From assembly GCF_036250695.1 (NCBI RefSeq), contig NZ_CP109427.1:558001-622000 (forward strand): DNA of 64,000 bases, in the 5' to 3' direction. This document shows, piece after piece, positions 24,023 to 32,713 of the stretch (positions are counted from its first letter, which is position 1; every line of letters starts with the position of its first letter). The notes below the pieces were generated by a model. It saw only the letters and a list, made by a program, of their open reading frames with translations. It made no database searches and was not told where the DNA came from. Position numbers and translations under genes: made by a program. Source of the DNA: Streptomyces sp. NBC_01497 (GTDB taxonomy: Bacteria > Actinomycetota > Actinomycetes > Streptomycetales > Streptomycetaceae).

Positions 24023-24808
24023 ATGGTGGATCCCGCCCCTCCTCTCCCCCGACAGCTGCCCCTCGCGCGTGCCGCCGACGAGTTCCTGCTCACCACCGTC
24101 CTGCTGTTCCTCGCGGTGACCGTCGTGCGCTGGCTGCGCGACCCGGGTTCGCCCCTGTTCATCGCCGACCTGCGCGTCGCGCTCGCGGTCATCGGCCTCA
24201 TCAGCGGGGCCATCCTCACCGGACTGATCTTCACCCCGCCCGGCAGGCGCAGCGGAGGTCACATGAATCCGGCGGTGACGGTCGCCCTGTGGCTGGTGGA
24301 CGCCTTCCCCGGTCGCAGTGTCCTGCCCTATGTCATCGCCCAGCTCGCCGGCTCCGTGGCGGGTACCGGCCTCGCCCGCCTGGTGTGGGGGCATGCGGTG
24401 ACCCTTCCGACGGTCTCCCACGGCGCGATCGGACCAGCGCCCGACTGGCAGGCCGCATCCGTCTTCCTGGCCGAGGGGGGCAGCATGATGGCCCTGATCC
24501 TCATCGTCGGTTACTTCCTCGCCCATCCCCGTCTCGTCCGCCTCCTGCCGTACGTCATCGGGTTGTGCGTGGCGCTGGTGATCGCCCTGCTGGGTCGCTT
24601 CAGCGGCGGAGCGATCAACCCGGCCCGGTCCCTGGGTCCCGCCGCCCTCTCCGGGCAGGCGACCGATCTGTGGGTGTACCTGATCGTTCCTGTCCTGGGG
24701 GCGGTCATCGGTGCGGCGATCTACCACCTCTTCATCTGGCGGTTCAACGCGTGCCGGCCCCTGACGTACAAGCTGACGGGGGACGAGAGCCCGGACGGTG
24801 ACGTCTGA
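24023..24808 (+). CDS. Aquaporin / MIP-family channel
   Basis: The 261-residue membrane protein has about six helices and both half-helix signatures: HMNPAVT (NPA at 82-84) and GAINPARS (NPA at 199-201). Residues around the second NPA (FSGGAINPARSLGPA) are typical of plant-like or water-type aquaporins rather than glycerol facilitators, but selectivity cannot be judged safely. The start ATG 24023 has AGGAGA just upstream; the longer open frame before it has no ribosome binding site. It stands alone. Confidence 0.92.
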   Translation: MVDPAPPLPRQLPLARAADEFLLTTVLLFLAVTVVRWLRDPGSPLFIADLRVALAVIGLISGAILTGLIFTPPGRRSGGHMNPAVTVALWLVDAFPGRSVLPYVIAQLAGSVAGTGLARLVWGHAVTLPTVSHGAIGPAPDWQAASVFLAEGGSMMALILIVGYFLAHPRLVRLLPYVIGLCVALVIALLGRFSGGAINPARSLGPAALSGQATDLWVYLIVPVLGAVIGAAIYHLFIWRFNACRPLTYKLTGDESPDGDV

Positions 24809-25028
24809 CGGCTCGCACCTGCGGCCTCGGCCTCGTCGTGCCGCCCTGACCACCGGCGCCGCGGCGGCCACCGGACGCCCCGCGCGGGCCCGGACCGGCC
24901 CGGTGACCGGCACCGTCCGGGATGTCCTCGGCACACCGTCCTGAACCGGCGATTGTGTCCGCATATTGCTAGTTTTGTTTCGATCGGGTGCACGATGATG
25001 CCCGGACCGGCCGGAAGAGGGATCTCCC

Positions 25029-25901
25029 ATGCACGTCTTCGTCGCGGGTGCCACCGGAGCGGTCGGCCGACTGCTCGTTCCGTTGCTGCTGGAGACGGGT
25101 CACCAGGTCACCGGGATCTCCCGTACGCCCCGGGGCACCGAGCGTGTACGGCGGCAGGGCGCGTCGGCCTTCCAGGTCGACGTGTTCGACCGGGAGGCGC
25201 TGCGCGAGGCGGTGATGACGGCCGCGCCGGACGCGGTGATCCATCAGCTCACCGACCTGGCGGAGGCGGACGGAGAGGCGACGAACCGGCTGCGCCGGGA
25301 GGGAACGCGCAATCTGGTGGACGCGGCCGGCGCCGCGGGCGTCACCAGGATCGTCGTCCAATCGATGTCCTGGATGTACGTGCCCGGCGAGGGTCCTGCC
25401 GACGAGAGCGTGCCTCTCGACGTCGGGGCGGCCGAACCGCGCGGAGGGCTCGTGGAGGGGATCCGGGCGCTGGAGGAGACGGCGGCCGAGCTGGCGACGG
25501 CGGTCGTTCTGCGGTACGGCGTCCTGTACGGCCCCGGTACCTGGTACGCGCCGGGCGGCCCCGCAGCCGGGGCCCTGGCCGGCGATCCGTCGGCCCGCTT
25601 CCTCGGGAGCGTCGAGGCGGACCTCTCCGTGACCTCGTTCCTGCACGTCACCGACGCGGCGCACGCCGCCGTCGCCGCCCTCGACTGGCCGTCCGGTCCC
25701 GTGAACATCGTGGACGACGAGCCCGCACAGGGACGCGAGTGGGTCCCGGTTCTCGCCACCGCTCTGGGGCTGCCGGAGCCGCGGCCCACCTCAGGAAAAG
25801 CGAGCTGGGCTCGGGGCGCGGCCAACGGCCTGGCCCGCTCGCGGGGCTGGAACCCCGCATACCCCTCGTGGCGGACCGGATTCTCGGCGCAAGGCTCCTG
25901 A
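25029..25901 (+). CDS. NAD-dependent epimerase/dehydratase-family protein
   Basis: The 290-residue extended short-chain dehydrogenase-like protein begins with the Rossmann motif VFVAGATGAVGRLLVP. The middle has DAVIHQLTDLAEADG and VVQSMSWMYVPGEGPADES in place of the usual catalytic Tyr block, and a C-terminal FLHVTDAAHAAVAAL. A clear YxxxK is not visible at the standard place, so it may be an atypical member acting as a reductase or binding protein. It is monocistronic; the upstream 24950-24990 is AT-richer and may hold its promoter. Confidence 0.85.
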   Translation: MHVFVAGATGAVGRLLVPLLLETGHQVTGISRTPRGTERVRRQGASAFQVDVFDREALREAVMTAAPDAVIHQLTDLAEADGEATNRLRREGTRNLVDAAGAAGVTRIVVQSMSWMYVPGEGPADESVPLDVGAAEPRGGLVEGIRALEETAAELATAVVLRYGVLYGPGTWYAPGGPAAGALAGDPSARFLGSVEADLSVTSFLHVTDAAHAAVAALDWPSGPVNIVDDEPAQGREWVPVLATALGLPEPRPTSGKASWARGAANGLARSRGWNPAYPSWRTGFSAQGS

Positions 25902-26114
25902 ACCGAGAGTCGCGCGGCCGCCGCGCGGTCCGGGTGTTGTCACAGGGGGCGAGGCTCCCGCGCGACCGTCGCGAGGCGGCCTCAGCGCTCAGGGCGTCAC
26001 CGCCGAGCACAGCACACCCCCGCCGGCCGGTTTCGACGTCAGTACGTCACCCCTGACCACCACCCCGGTCGGCTTCGCCGATGAGCGCGTCACCGCCGGT
26101 TCGTCGCCGACCGG

Positions 26115-26654
26115 TCACGCTGTTCCGAGCGCCGCCTCCAGGTGGGCGAGCGCCTCGGCCCCCTCGTCGGCGACGAAGACCAACTGGTCCAGGGGCACGG
26201 GCAGGAAGCCCTCCGCCTCCATCCGCCGCAGCTGCAGCGCCAGCCCGTCGTAGAACCCCGCCGTGTTCAGCAGTACCACCGGCTTGTCGTGCAGCCCGTG
26301 CTTCCGCAGCTCCAAGATGTCCGTCGCCTCGTCGAGTGTGCCGAGCCCGCCGACCATCACGACCACCGCGTCCGACCCCGCCACCAGCAGAGCCTTGCGT
26401 TCCGCGAGGTCCTTGGCGACCACCATCTCGTCCGCGTCGTCCCTGATCCAGGTGCGGAGGAACTCGACCGAGACGCCGACGAGGCGCCCGCCGCTCTCCC
26501 GTACGCCGTCGGCGACGACCTTCATCAGGCCGGTGTCGGATCCGCCCCACACCAGGGTGTGACCGCTCTTGCCGAGGAGCTCGGCGAACTCACGAGCCGG
26601 CCGGGTGTAGCGCTCGTCCAGGTCTGCGGCGGAGAGGAAAACGCATATCTTCAT
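26115..26654 (-). CDS. LOG-family / TIGR00730-type Rossmann protein
   Basis: The 179-residue protein resembles the lysine-decarboxylase-like LOG family: N-terminal MKICVFLSAADL, WGGSDTGLMKVVADG (nucleotide or ribosyl-phosphate site), and VGGLGTLDEATDILELRK in place of the usual PGGxGTxxE. LOG proteins hydrolyse cytokinin-type or other nucleoside monophosphates to base plus ribose 5-phosphate. The Pro of the motif is replaced by Val, but the GT and Glu are kept. The start MKIC is conserved but has no ribosome binding site, so translation may be leaderless. Confidence 0.85.
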   Translation of the reverse strand: MKICVFLSAADLDERYTRPAREFAELLGKSGHTLVWGGSDTGLMKVVADGVRESGGRLVGVSVEFLRTWIRDDADEMVVAKDLAERKALLVAGSDAVVVMVGGLGTLDEATDILELRKHGLHDKPVVLLNTAGFYDGLALQLRRMEAEGFLPVPLDQLVFVADEGAEALAHLEAALGTA

Positions 26655-26796
26655 GGCAGAACTGTAGATCCCGTCCGAAGTGTGAGTCCCGTCGAACGCC
26701 ACGGTGCAGGACGCTGCCACTCCCTCGGGCGGACCGGTGGGGTCCCGCGGGGCACGGAGTGCGCCGGCTCAGCCTCCGCACCCCCGGTCTGCGGAG

Positions 26797-27552
26797 TCAG
26801 GCGTTGTAGCCGCCGTGGGCGTCGAGCACCGCGCCCGTGACGTACGACGCGGCGGGACTCGCCAGGAAGGCGATCGCCGCGGCGATCTCGTCGGGGTGAC
26901 CCATGCGCTGGAGGGACAGGGCGCCGAGCAGTGCCTTGAGGGTCTCGGCGTCCGGCGGTTCCATTCCGCTCTCCATCAGTCCGGCTTCCACGACATTGGC
27001 CGTGATGCCGCGGGGGCCGAGGTCCCGCGCGACGCCCATGGTGTACCTCTCGACCCCGGACTTGGTCGCCGAGTAGTCGGCCAGTCCCGGGAGACCGACG
27101 CGGGAGCCGAGTCCGGAACTTACCGTGATAATGCGGCCGTTCGGGCGCAGCACCCTGGAGGCGGCCCGGATGACGGCGATCACGCCGAGGTAGTTCGTGG
27201 CGTGCATCCGGTCCAGAGCGGCGGTGTCGACGTCCGGGTCGTCCACCGTGCGGCCCTGCTCCGGCGAGATGGCGGCGTTGTTGACGAGGATGTCCAGGCC
27301 GCCGAAGTACGCGACCACCTCGTCGATCAGGGCCGGGGCCCGGCCCATGTCGGCCTGGTCGGACTTGAAGGCGACAGCCTTGGCTCCGCGTGCGCGCACC
27401 TCCTCGACGACCGTGCCCGCCTGCTGGTCGGAGCTGACATACGTGAACGCGACATCGGCCCCCTGCTCGGCCAGCATCCGTACGGTCGCGGCCCCGAGCC
27501 CGCGGGATCCTCCGGTGACCAGGGCGACCTTGCCCGTGAGCGGTTTATTCAC
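26797..27552 (-). CDS. SDR-family oxidoreductase (divergent from Rrf2 regulator)
   Basis: The 251-residue classical short-chain dehydrogenase/reductase has TGGSRGLGAAT (cofactor), VNNAAIS, catalytic serines in TVSSGLGS, and YSATKSG (Tyr-x-x-x-Lys). The C-terminus VTGAVLDAHGGYNA is typical of the fatty-acyl/alcohol type. I chose GTG 27552 because GAGGTGGAG is 5 bases upstream; a longer frame would run through the operator. It is divergent from an Rrf2-type regulator and the shared region carries strong palindromes, so it is almost certainly the target of that regulator. Confidence 0.92.
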   Translation of the reverse strand: MNKPLTGKVALVTGGSRGLGAATVRMLAEQGADVAFTYVSSDQQAGTVVEEVRARGAKAVAFKSDQADMGRAPALIDEVVAYFGGLDILVNNAAISPEQGRTVDDPDVDTAALDRMHATNYLGVIAVIRAASRVLRPNGRIITVSSGLGSRVGLPGLADYSATKSGVERYTMGVARDLGPRGITANVVEAGLMESGMEPPDAETLKALLGALSLQRMGHPDEIAAAIAFLASPAASYVTGAVLDAHGGYNA

Positions 27553-27591
27553 TGTTCTCCACCTCGCTGATCGATCCTTGCCGACAGTCGA

Positions 27592-27604
27592 AACCATAAT
27601 GGTT
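27592..27604. promoter_or_regulatory. Palindrome AACCAT-A-ATGGTT near the SDR start
   Basis: A perfect 6-1-6 inverted repeat, extended by TCG/CGA outside one mismatch, lies 40 bases upstream of the SDR start and directly next to a GTTACGAC copy. It could be part of the promoter or a variant operator. Confidence 0.5.
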
Positions 27605-27651
27605 ACGACAGATAGATGCAACTATTATTGTTACGACAGGGAGGTCGTAAC
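27602..27651. promoter_or_regulatory. Rrf2-type operator cluster: GTTACGAC repeats
   Basis: GTTACGACAG occurs at 27602-27611 and again at 27630-27639. The second copy forms a perfect inverted repeat with GTCGTAAC at 27644-27651 (8-6-8). A weaker copy, GTTACGGT, is at 27659-27666, next to the regulator's ribosome binding site. The cluster fills the gap between the divergent SDR and Rrf2 genes and is best read as the Rrf2 protein's autoregulatory operator. Confidence 0.75.
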
Positions 27652-27682
27652 ATGGAGCGTTACGGTCAACAGGAGAGGCTTC

Positions 27683-28117
27683 ATGAGCGCCAACAGCAGG
27701 CTGACCATCGCCGCCCACGCGCTGGCCTGGATCGGCCTCTACCAGCGCCAGGGCCATGAGGTGGCCACGTCGGAACAGATCGGCTCCAGCGCCAACACCA
27801 ACCCCGTGGTGATCCGGCGCCTGCTCGGCGAGCTGCGCGCCGCCGGACTCGTCGAGTCCCGGCGCGGCGTCGGCGCCGGCTGGTCCCTCTCGCGCGAGCT
27901 GAAGTCGATCACCCTGCTCGACGTGTACGAGGCCGTCGACCCCGACCCCCTGTTCGCGATGCACCGCGCCACCCCTGACCCCGGATGCGTGGTGGGTTAC
28001 GGCATCCAGCCCGCGATGCGCGGCATCTACGACGGCATCGAGGAGACCCTGCGGCGCGAGCTCCGCGAGGTCACGCTGGAAGACGTGCTGCGCGAGGTCC
28101 TCGCGGCACCTCGTTAG
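27683..28117 (+). CDS. Rrf2-family transcriptional regulator (YwnA-like)
   Basis: The 144-residue winged-helix regulator has the Rrf2 layout: LTIAAHALAWIGLY, the recognition helix region SSANTNPVVIRRLLGELRAAGLVESRRGVGAGWSLSR, and a C-terminal dimer helix. It holds a single cysteine (Cys102, PDPGCVVG), not the three-Cys cluster ligand of IscR/NsrR, so it is unlikely to bind an Fe-S cluster and may sense oxidants or electrophiles through that thiol. ATG 27683 follows AGGAGAGG. It is divergent from an SDR gene with shared operators. Confidence 0.9.
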   Translation: MSANSRLTIAAHALAWIGLYQRQGHEVATSEQIGSSANTNPVVIRRLLGELRAAGLVESRRGVGAGWSLSRELKSITLLDVYEAVDPDPLFAMHRATPDPGCVVGYGIQPAMRGIYDGIEETLRRELREVTLEDVLREVLAAPR

Positions 28118-28219
28118 CACCCCGGCACCCCGGCCGGGGAGTCCGCCCGGTGGGGCGGCGGAGCGGGGACGAGGCGAAAATCGCCACGTCACGATGGCCC
28201 CTGCCACTACCGTGACCTG

Positions 28220-28753
28220 GTGACGACTCAGGTGATCGTGTTGAACGGCGGATCGAGCGCGGGGAAATCAGGGATCGTCCGATGCCTGCAGGCCGTGCTG
28301 CCGCATCCGTGGCTCGCCGCCGCGATCGACTCACTGGTCGAGGCGATGCCCGCTTCCCTGCGGGAGTCGGACACGGGAATCGCGTTCACCGCGGACGGCG
28401 GTGTGAACGTCGGATCGGCGTTCCGCGAGCTCGAAGCGGCCTGGCGGGAGGGGGTCGCCGCGACGGCCCGCGCGGGCGCCCGCGTCATCGTCGATGACGT
28501 CTTCCTCGGCGGATCGACGTCCCAGGAGCGGTGGCAGAAGGCCCTGGCCGGGCTGGACGTGCTGTGGGTCGGCGTGCGGTGCGAGAGCGCGGTGGCCGCG
28601 AACCGCGAGATCGCCCGCGGGGACCGGGCACGGGGAATGGCCGCCTCACAGGCGGAGACCGTCCACCGGGGCGTGGCCTACGACCTGGAGGTGGACACCA
28701 CGCACACGGAGTCCCTGGACTGTGCGCGCTCCATCGCCGCCCGTCTCGGATGA
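28220..28753 (+). CDS. Chloramphenicol 3-O-phosphotransferase-like kinase
   Basis: The 177-residue P-loop protein has [10 protein letters not shown] (residues 9-18) and [10 protein letters not shown], which puts an Asp at position 37. This is the same position and context as the catalytic Asp of the Streptomyces CPT family that inactivates chloramphenicol by phosphorylation. Further family features are [10 protein letters not shown] and the C-terminal [23 protein letters not shown] 28220 has a weak ribosome binding site. It stands alone without biosynthetic genes, so it may be an intrinsic resistance gene or a kinase with another substrate. Confidence 0.87.
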   Translation: MTTQVIVLNGGSSAGKSGIVRCLQAVLPHPWLAAAIDSLVEAMPASLRESDTGIAFTADGGVNVGSAFRELEAAWREGVAATARAGARVIVDDVFLGGSTSQERWQKALAGLDVLWVGVRCESAVAANREIARGDRARGMAASQAETVHRGVAYDLEVDTTHTESLDCARSIAARLG

Positions 28754-28956
28754 TCCGGCGTTCCTGGGGGAACCGGCACCACCCGGGAGCGACGGAGCCG
28801 GCCGTGGCCGCCCGCTGAATGCCGTGCCTGGTCCCGGGCGCGCACCGGGACGCGGCCCGCTCAGGACATCGCGGGCCCGCCCTCACGGAACGGTCGCGTC
28901 GCCGGTGCGGCGAGGCGCCGTCCCGCGAGAGGCGGGCATCCCGTGGAGCGCGGGTG

Positions 28957-30588
28957 TTACCGGCCGGTCGTTTCGAGGAAGACCGGGTTGGTGAGAGCGG
29001 CCATCGGGCCGAACAGCAGTGCGTCACCCATGGTGTTGCCCTGGCCCGGCGATCCGTCGGCCATCGGGTGGCGTACCTCGGCGCGGACATACGCGGCGAG
29101 CGAGGCGGTCGTACGCCACACAACGGTGCCGTCACCCTCCGCGCTCACCGACTCCTGGTGCATCTGGCCCTCGTCGGTGATGAACCGGACCGTACCGTGG
29201 GGCACTCCCTGGACGTCCAGGCGGATGTCCACCGGCGCGTCGGCGGGCACGCTCAGTTTCTCGCCGATGCCCGCCTGCTTGCCGTGCCCGCTGGCGGTGA
29301 AGGTCAGCTTCACGGCCGCGGACTCGGCGATCCAGTTCCGGCCCGCGCGGATCCCGTCCATGATCGCGTCGGTGCTCAGGTCGTCGGCCTGGACGACGTT
29401 GTGCGGCAGCCCGATGACCTGCGGATCGCTGTGGGCGTCGCTGTTGCCCATCGCGGGCAGCCAGCGGCCGCCGCTGCGGACCGCCTCACCCAGCTTCAGG
29501 TCCCAGGTGCTGATGGCGTGTTCGTCGTCGTACGTCCACGGGCCCGTCCACACCTCGGTCGCGTCGGCGTCGTCGAAGCCGAACTTCCACTGGCTGGCCA
29601 CGTAGGCGCAGTACATGTGCGCGGGTACCGCGAGGCCGCCGCCCTTGCGGACCTGGCGCGAGAAGCGCGAGAAGGCGTCGTCGCGGGAACGGTAGCGCCA
29701 GTCGATCCACTCGCCGGGAGGCAGGCCGAGGGCCAGCCAGTGCCCGTTGCGGGTGGTGACCTCCTCACCCGTGATGATCAGCAGGTCGGAACCGGCGTAG
29801 TCACCCCACACCGCGTGCGAGGACGAGGTGTTGTGATCGGTGGAGACCATGAAGTCGAGTCCGGCGGCGCGCGCCCCGGTCGCCACGTCGACGGGCAGGT
29901 GCTTGCCGTCGGAGTGCACCGTGTGCAGGTGGCAGTCGCCGCGGTACCAGTCGCGGCCGCGCCCCTTGGCCCGCTGCGGCGGATAGTGCTTGGCGGCGGC
30001 GGGACCCGTCTCGCCGTAGGTGAGGGTGACCTGGACCTGGTAGTTCAGGCCCTGCGGCGCCACCTGGTAGGGGCCGAGCACGATGTGCCAGGTCCCGGCG
30101 CTGACCGGCCCCGGCAGATAGCCCGGTGTGGCCTCGCTGTTGCTGATCTCGAACGAGGTGCGGAAACCGCCGGACCAGCCGCGGAAGCCCTTGCCGCCGA
30201 GAGCGGTCCCGCGTTCGTCGAAGACGCCGATGTCGCACGAGTTGCCCGGGGTGCCCGTGGGGACGCCCGGCTTGTCGTACGAGTACGAGACGGCGATCTT
30301 CTGCACGCCGCGGGGCACCTCGACCGGGAGGTAGACGAAGTCGGCGACCCCGGTGGGCAGCAGTCCCGTGATGACGCGGGTCACCTCTCCGCTCTTCGGA
30401 GGTGCGCCCTTGGACGGGCCGTCAGCGGCCTGGGCGAAGGAGACCGGGGTGAGCGTGAGGGCGGCGGCGCCGGCGACCCCCGCGGTCAGGAGACGGCGAC
30501 GCCCCCACGCGGAACCCGGTTCGTCCGCGCCTTTGGCCTCGGGCTCCAGGGGGTTCGCATGGTGTTCGCAGTGTCCGTCAAGGCACAT
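28957..30588 (-). CDS. Tat-exported PHP-domain (CehA/McbA-type) metallohydrolase
   Basis: The 543-residue protein carries a twin-arginine signal (GRRRLLTAGVAGAAALT, residues ~29-45) behind a longish N-tail with a Cys/His stretch (CLDGHCEHH). A beta-rich N-terminal domain (to ~200) precedes the PHP metal motifs GDCHLHTVHSDG and STDHNTSS, then GEEVTTRNGHWLALG, and a final HxD-type GNSDAHSDP. It should be a folded, metal-loaded phosphoesterase or hydrolase exported through Tat. The start ATG 30588 has GAGGA upstream. It stands alone. Confidence 0.9.
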   Translation of the reverse strand: MCLDGHCEHHANPLEPEAKGADEPGSAWGRRRLLTAGVAGAAALTLTPVSFAQAADGPSKGAPPKSGEVTRVITGLLPTGVADFVYLPVEVPRGVQKIAVSYSYDKPGVPTGTPGNSCDIGVFDERGTALGGKGFRGWSGGFRTSFEISNSEATPGYLPGPVSAGTWHIVLGPYQVAPQGLNYQVQVTLTYGETGPAAAKHYPPQRAKGRGRDWYRGDCHLHTVHSDGKHLPVDVATGARAAGLDFMVSTDHNTSSSHAVWGDYAGSDLLIITGEEVTTRNGHWLALGLPPGEWIDWRYRSRDDAFSRFSRQVRKGGGLAVPAHMYCAYVASQWKFGFDDADATEVWTGPWTYDDEHAISTWDLKLGEAVRSGGRWLPAMGNSDAHSDPQVIGLPHNVVQADDLSTDAIMDGIRAGRNWIAESAAVKLTFTASGHGKQAGIGEKLSVPADAPVDIRLDVQGVPHGTVRFITDEGQMHQESVSAEGDGTVVWRTTASLAAYVRAEVRHPMADGSPGQGNTMGDALLFGPMAALTNPVFLETTGR

Positions 30589-30940
30589 GGGTCCTCAGCA
30601 AGGTGAGTGGTGGATTCACATGGATCGTTCGGACTCTCACCTTTCCCCGTGAACGGCGGGTGAGGACCACATGTCCTCTTTGGCAATTGCCCATGGCATG
30701 CTCGGGCGCACGCTCCGTCAGAACGGATCGGGCGGGCGTCGGCGCGACGCCGTCGACGAGGCGGTGCCGGCCGCGGCGGCGTGTCCCGGCGTCGCGGAGC
30801 CGACAGGCCGTCCACGCGCCCGAAGGGGTGGCGGCCCCTCACCGGACGGCGCGGAACGGCCCATCTGGTGCGACGAGAACGGCTGGACGTCACCGGCCCC
30901 CGGAAGACCCGTACGTGCACCGCACCGCCCGGGACCCGGG
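30589..30940. other. Intergenic region upstream of the PHP gene
   Basis: No gene is seen. A perfect 10-bp palindrome GGCAATTGCC (30682-30691) sits in an AT-richer patch about 95 bases upstream of the PHP start and may be part of its control region. The rest is GC-rich with no credible frame. Confidence 0.4.
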
Positions 30941-31819
30941 TCAACCAGCCAGCAGCACCCCGGGAACCGCGAGAAGACCGACCGCCGCCAGGCCGAGGGT
31001 GAGTGCGGCGGCGAGGACCCCGAGGACGGCGAAGCCCACCATGTCGCCGTGGCTCACGGGCTTCTCGTCGGAGTGGCCCGGCCGGTACCACAGCGTCCGG
31101 ACGGTATGGGCCCGCGCGAAGCGGAACGACGGCGACACCTCGCACTGGCGCCTGAAGCCGTCCAGGTCAGTGAACTCGTAGACGTAGAGCGGCCAGAGAC
31201 CGTTCTTCGTCTCCCGGGTCCTACGGGCCACCAGAGCGGCCTCCACCTTCACACCGCCGACGAACTGGTCCCGCAGGATCTCGAAGCACCCGCTCGCGCC
31301 GATGCCCGCCAGGGGCACGAGCAACCAGAAGGGCAGACCGGCCCAGGTGGCGATCGCCGCGACGGTCCGGCCCTGCGTCAGCAGGATCAGCGAATCGATC
31401 ACGAAGAGCACCGCCATGCCCCGACGGACCCACTGCAGGGGGGTGCGCGGCGCGTGCCGCGCGAGTTCTTCCTCTTCCTCCGCCAGTCGCGTCACCGACG
31501 GGGGCCGGGCCCCCTGCGGTGGCTGGTGCCGTTCCACCAGCTCGCGCAGCGACCGGCTGAACACCTCACTCTGCCGGACCGAGCACCGCAGTTCGTAGGC
31601 TGCCGGAGCGCCCGGTCCGGGCGACCGCACGACCACCCGCACCAGGGGTCGCCGGCCCCGGCTGTTCTCCCGCGACACCGCGCCGATCGCGGAGTAGGGG
31701 ATACGGGTGACCTTGCGCCCCTGCTGCCAGCGCAGCCCCTGCGGTGTGAACTTCGCTGTCGCCCCACCGCCCCGCACCACCAGCGACGGTACGGTGACAC
31801 TCGGCTGTTCGTACGACAC
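30941..31819 (-). CDS. Membrane protein of unknown function (DUF3592-like layout)
   Basis: The protein of about 292 residues starts at GTG 31819 (GAGGGG 6 bases upstream). A soluble beta-rich N-terminal part (KFTPQGLRWQQGRKVTRIPYSAIGAV..., residues ~15-105) resembles a PH-like domain. Two membrane helices follow near residues 135-175 (RGMAVLFVIDSLILL, IATWAGLPFWLLVPLAGIGA), then a soluble loop with YVYEFTDLDGFRRQCEVSPSFRFA and WYRPGHSDEKPV, and a C-terminal helix (MVGFAVLGVLAAALTLGLAAVGLL). The last part resembles DUF3592 proteins. Function unknown. Confidence 0.78.
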   Translation of the reverse strand: MSYEQPSVTVPSLVVRGGGATAKFTPQGLRWQQGRKVTRIPYSAIGAVSRENSRGRRPLVRVVVRSPGPGAPAAYELRCSVRQSEVFSRSLRELVERHQPPQGARPPSVTRLAEEEEELARHAPRTPLQWVRRGMAVLFVIDSLILLTQGRTVAAIATWAGLPFWLLVPLAGIGASGCFEILRDQFVGGVKVEAALVARRTRETKNGLWPLYVYEFTDLDGFRRQCEVSPSFRFARAHTVRTLWYRPGHSDEKPVSHGDMVGFAVLGVLAAALTLGLAAVGLLAVPGVLLAG

Positions 31820-31967
31820 ATGGATCCCCTCGCCGTCGCGGGGCCCCACCCTTTTCGCCCCCGCGTGAACTGACTGACGATCACCGGACCCCGAAGGTTG
31901 TACGGAACGGGTGCGTCGCGTGGGGCCCCGTGCCGGCTGTGGGTACCTCTCACACCGTGGGCACGCC

Positions 31968-32489
31968 TCACTTGTGCGCGCGCAGGAACGCGGGGATGTC
32001 ACGGCGGGTCGGGTAGTTCGGCAGGGGCGCCGGCTGGTCCTGGAGGAAGGCCATGATGGTGGCGGCGGCCCGTCGGTCGTTGTCGTCGAGGCCGTTCCAC
32101 ATATGGTGTCCGACTCCGGGCATGTACTGGGTGCGCCGGATTGCGGGGTCGTCGGCGAGTACGGCGGTCTCCCACTGCCGGACCTGGGAGGAGCACGCGG
32201 CGATCATCAGCATCGCGGGTGTACGGGAACGCCTCAACAGCGGGGCTATGGAGGGCGAGTCCTTGATGCTCTGCTGGACCCGGAGGCTGGCGGCTGCGCT
32301 GAAGGAGAAGTTCCGCGCGGTGTCCTCGGCGGGAATACGGTGCGCGTCCCCCGCGCAGTAACCGGACGCGGTGTCGCTGCCGAGATCGGCGGCCGTGAAG
32401 GCGTTGTCTCCCTCCGCCTGCCCGATCAGAGCGCTGTCGGGGCTCAGGAGACCGAGCCGCATGAGGCCGAACGCGACGGCGTAGCGGGG
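31968..32489 (-). pseudogene. Truncated alpha/beta-hydrolase, C-terminal part only
   Basis: The frame reads well from RYAVAFGLMRLGLLSPDSAL to the stop, with GEGDN-type and NFSF segments, RTPAMLMIAA, and the catalytic-His region YMPGVGHHMWNGL. This is the C-terminal ~170 residues of an alpha/beta-fold hydrolase, including the lid. The nucleophile elbow (GxSxG) and the N-terminal half are missing: upstream of about 32490 the frame turns to Arg/Pro-rich non-homologous sequence and then a stop. No other frame continues the protein. It looks like a deletion remnant beside the carbohydrate operon. Confidence 0.6.
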
Positions 32490-32713
32490 CGCCCGCGGGC
32501 GGCAGGGCCGTGACCGACCCCGACGCGTGCATTTCCGGCCGGGGTTCGCGCGTCACCACCCGGCGGGCGGTCCTGCCGGCGGCAGTTCGGCCGCCGGGCA
32601 TAGGGACCGCACCGCCGTCCGTGCGTCCGGGATCGGGATCGGGATCGGGCGGGAGCCAGCGTCCGCCGGCCGCATCCGCCAGCCGTACACCGACTGCCGC
32701 GAGCCGCGCCGCG
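32490..32713. other. Noncoding remnant with GGGATC repeats
   Basis: A stretch of 224 bases between the hydrolase remnant and the dehydrogenase stop. It holds three GGGATC units near 32636-32655. This is where the truncated hydrolase loses its frame. Confidence 0.4.
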
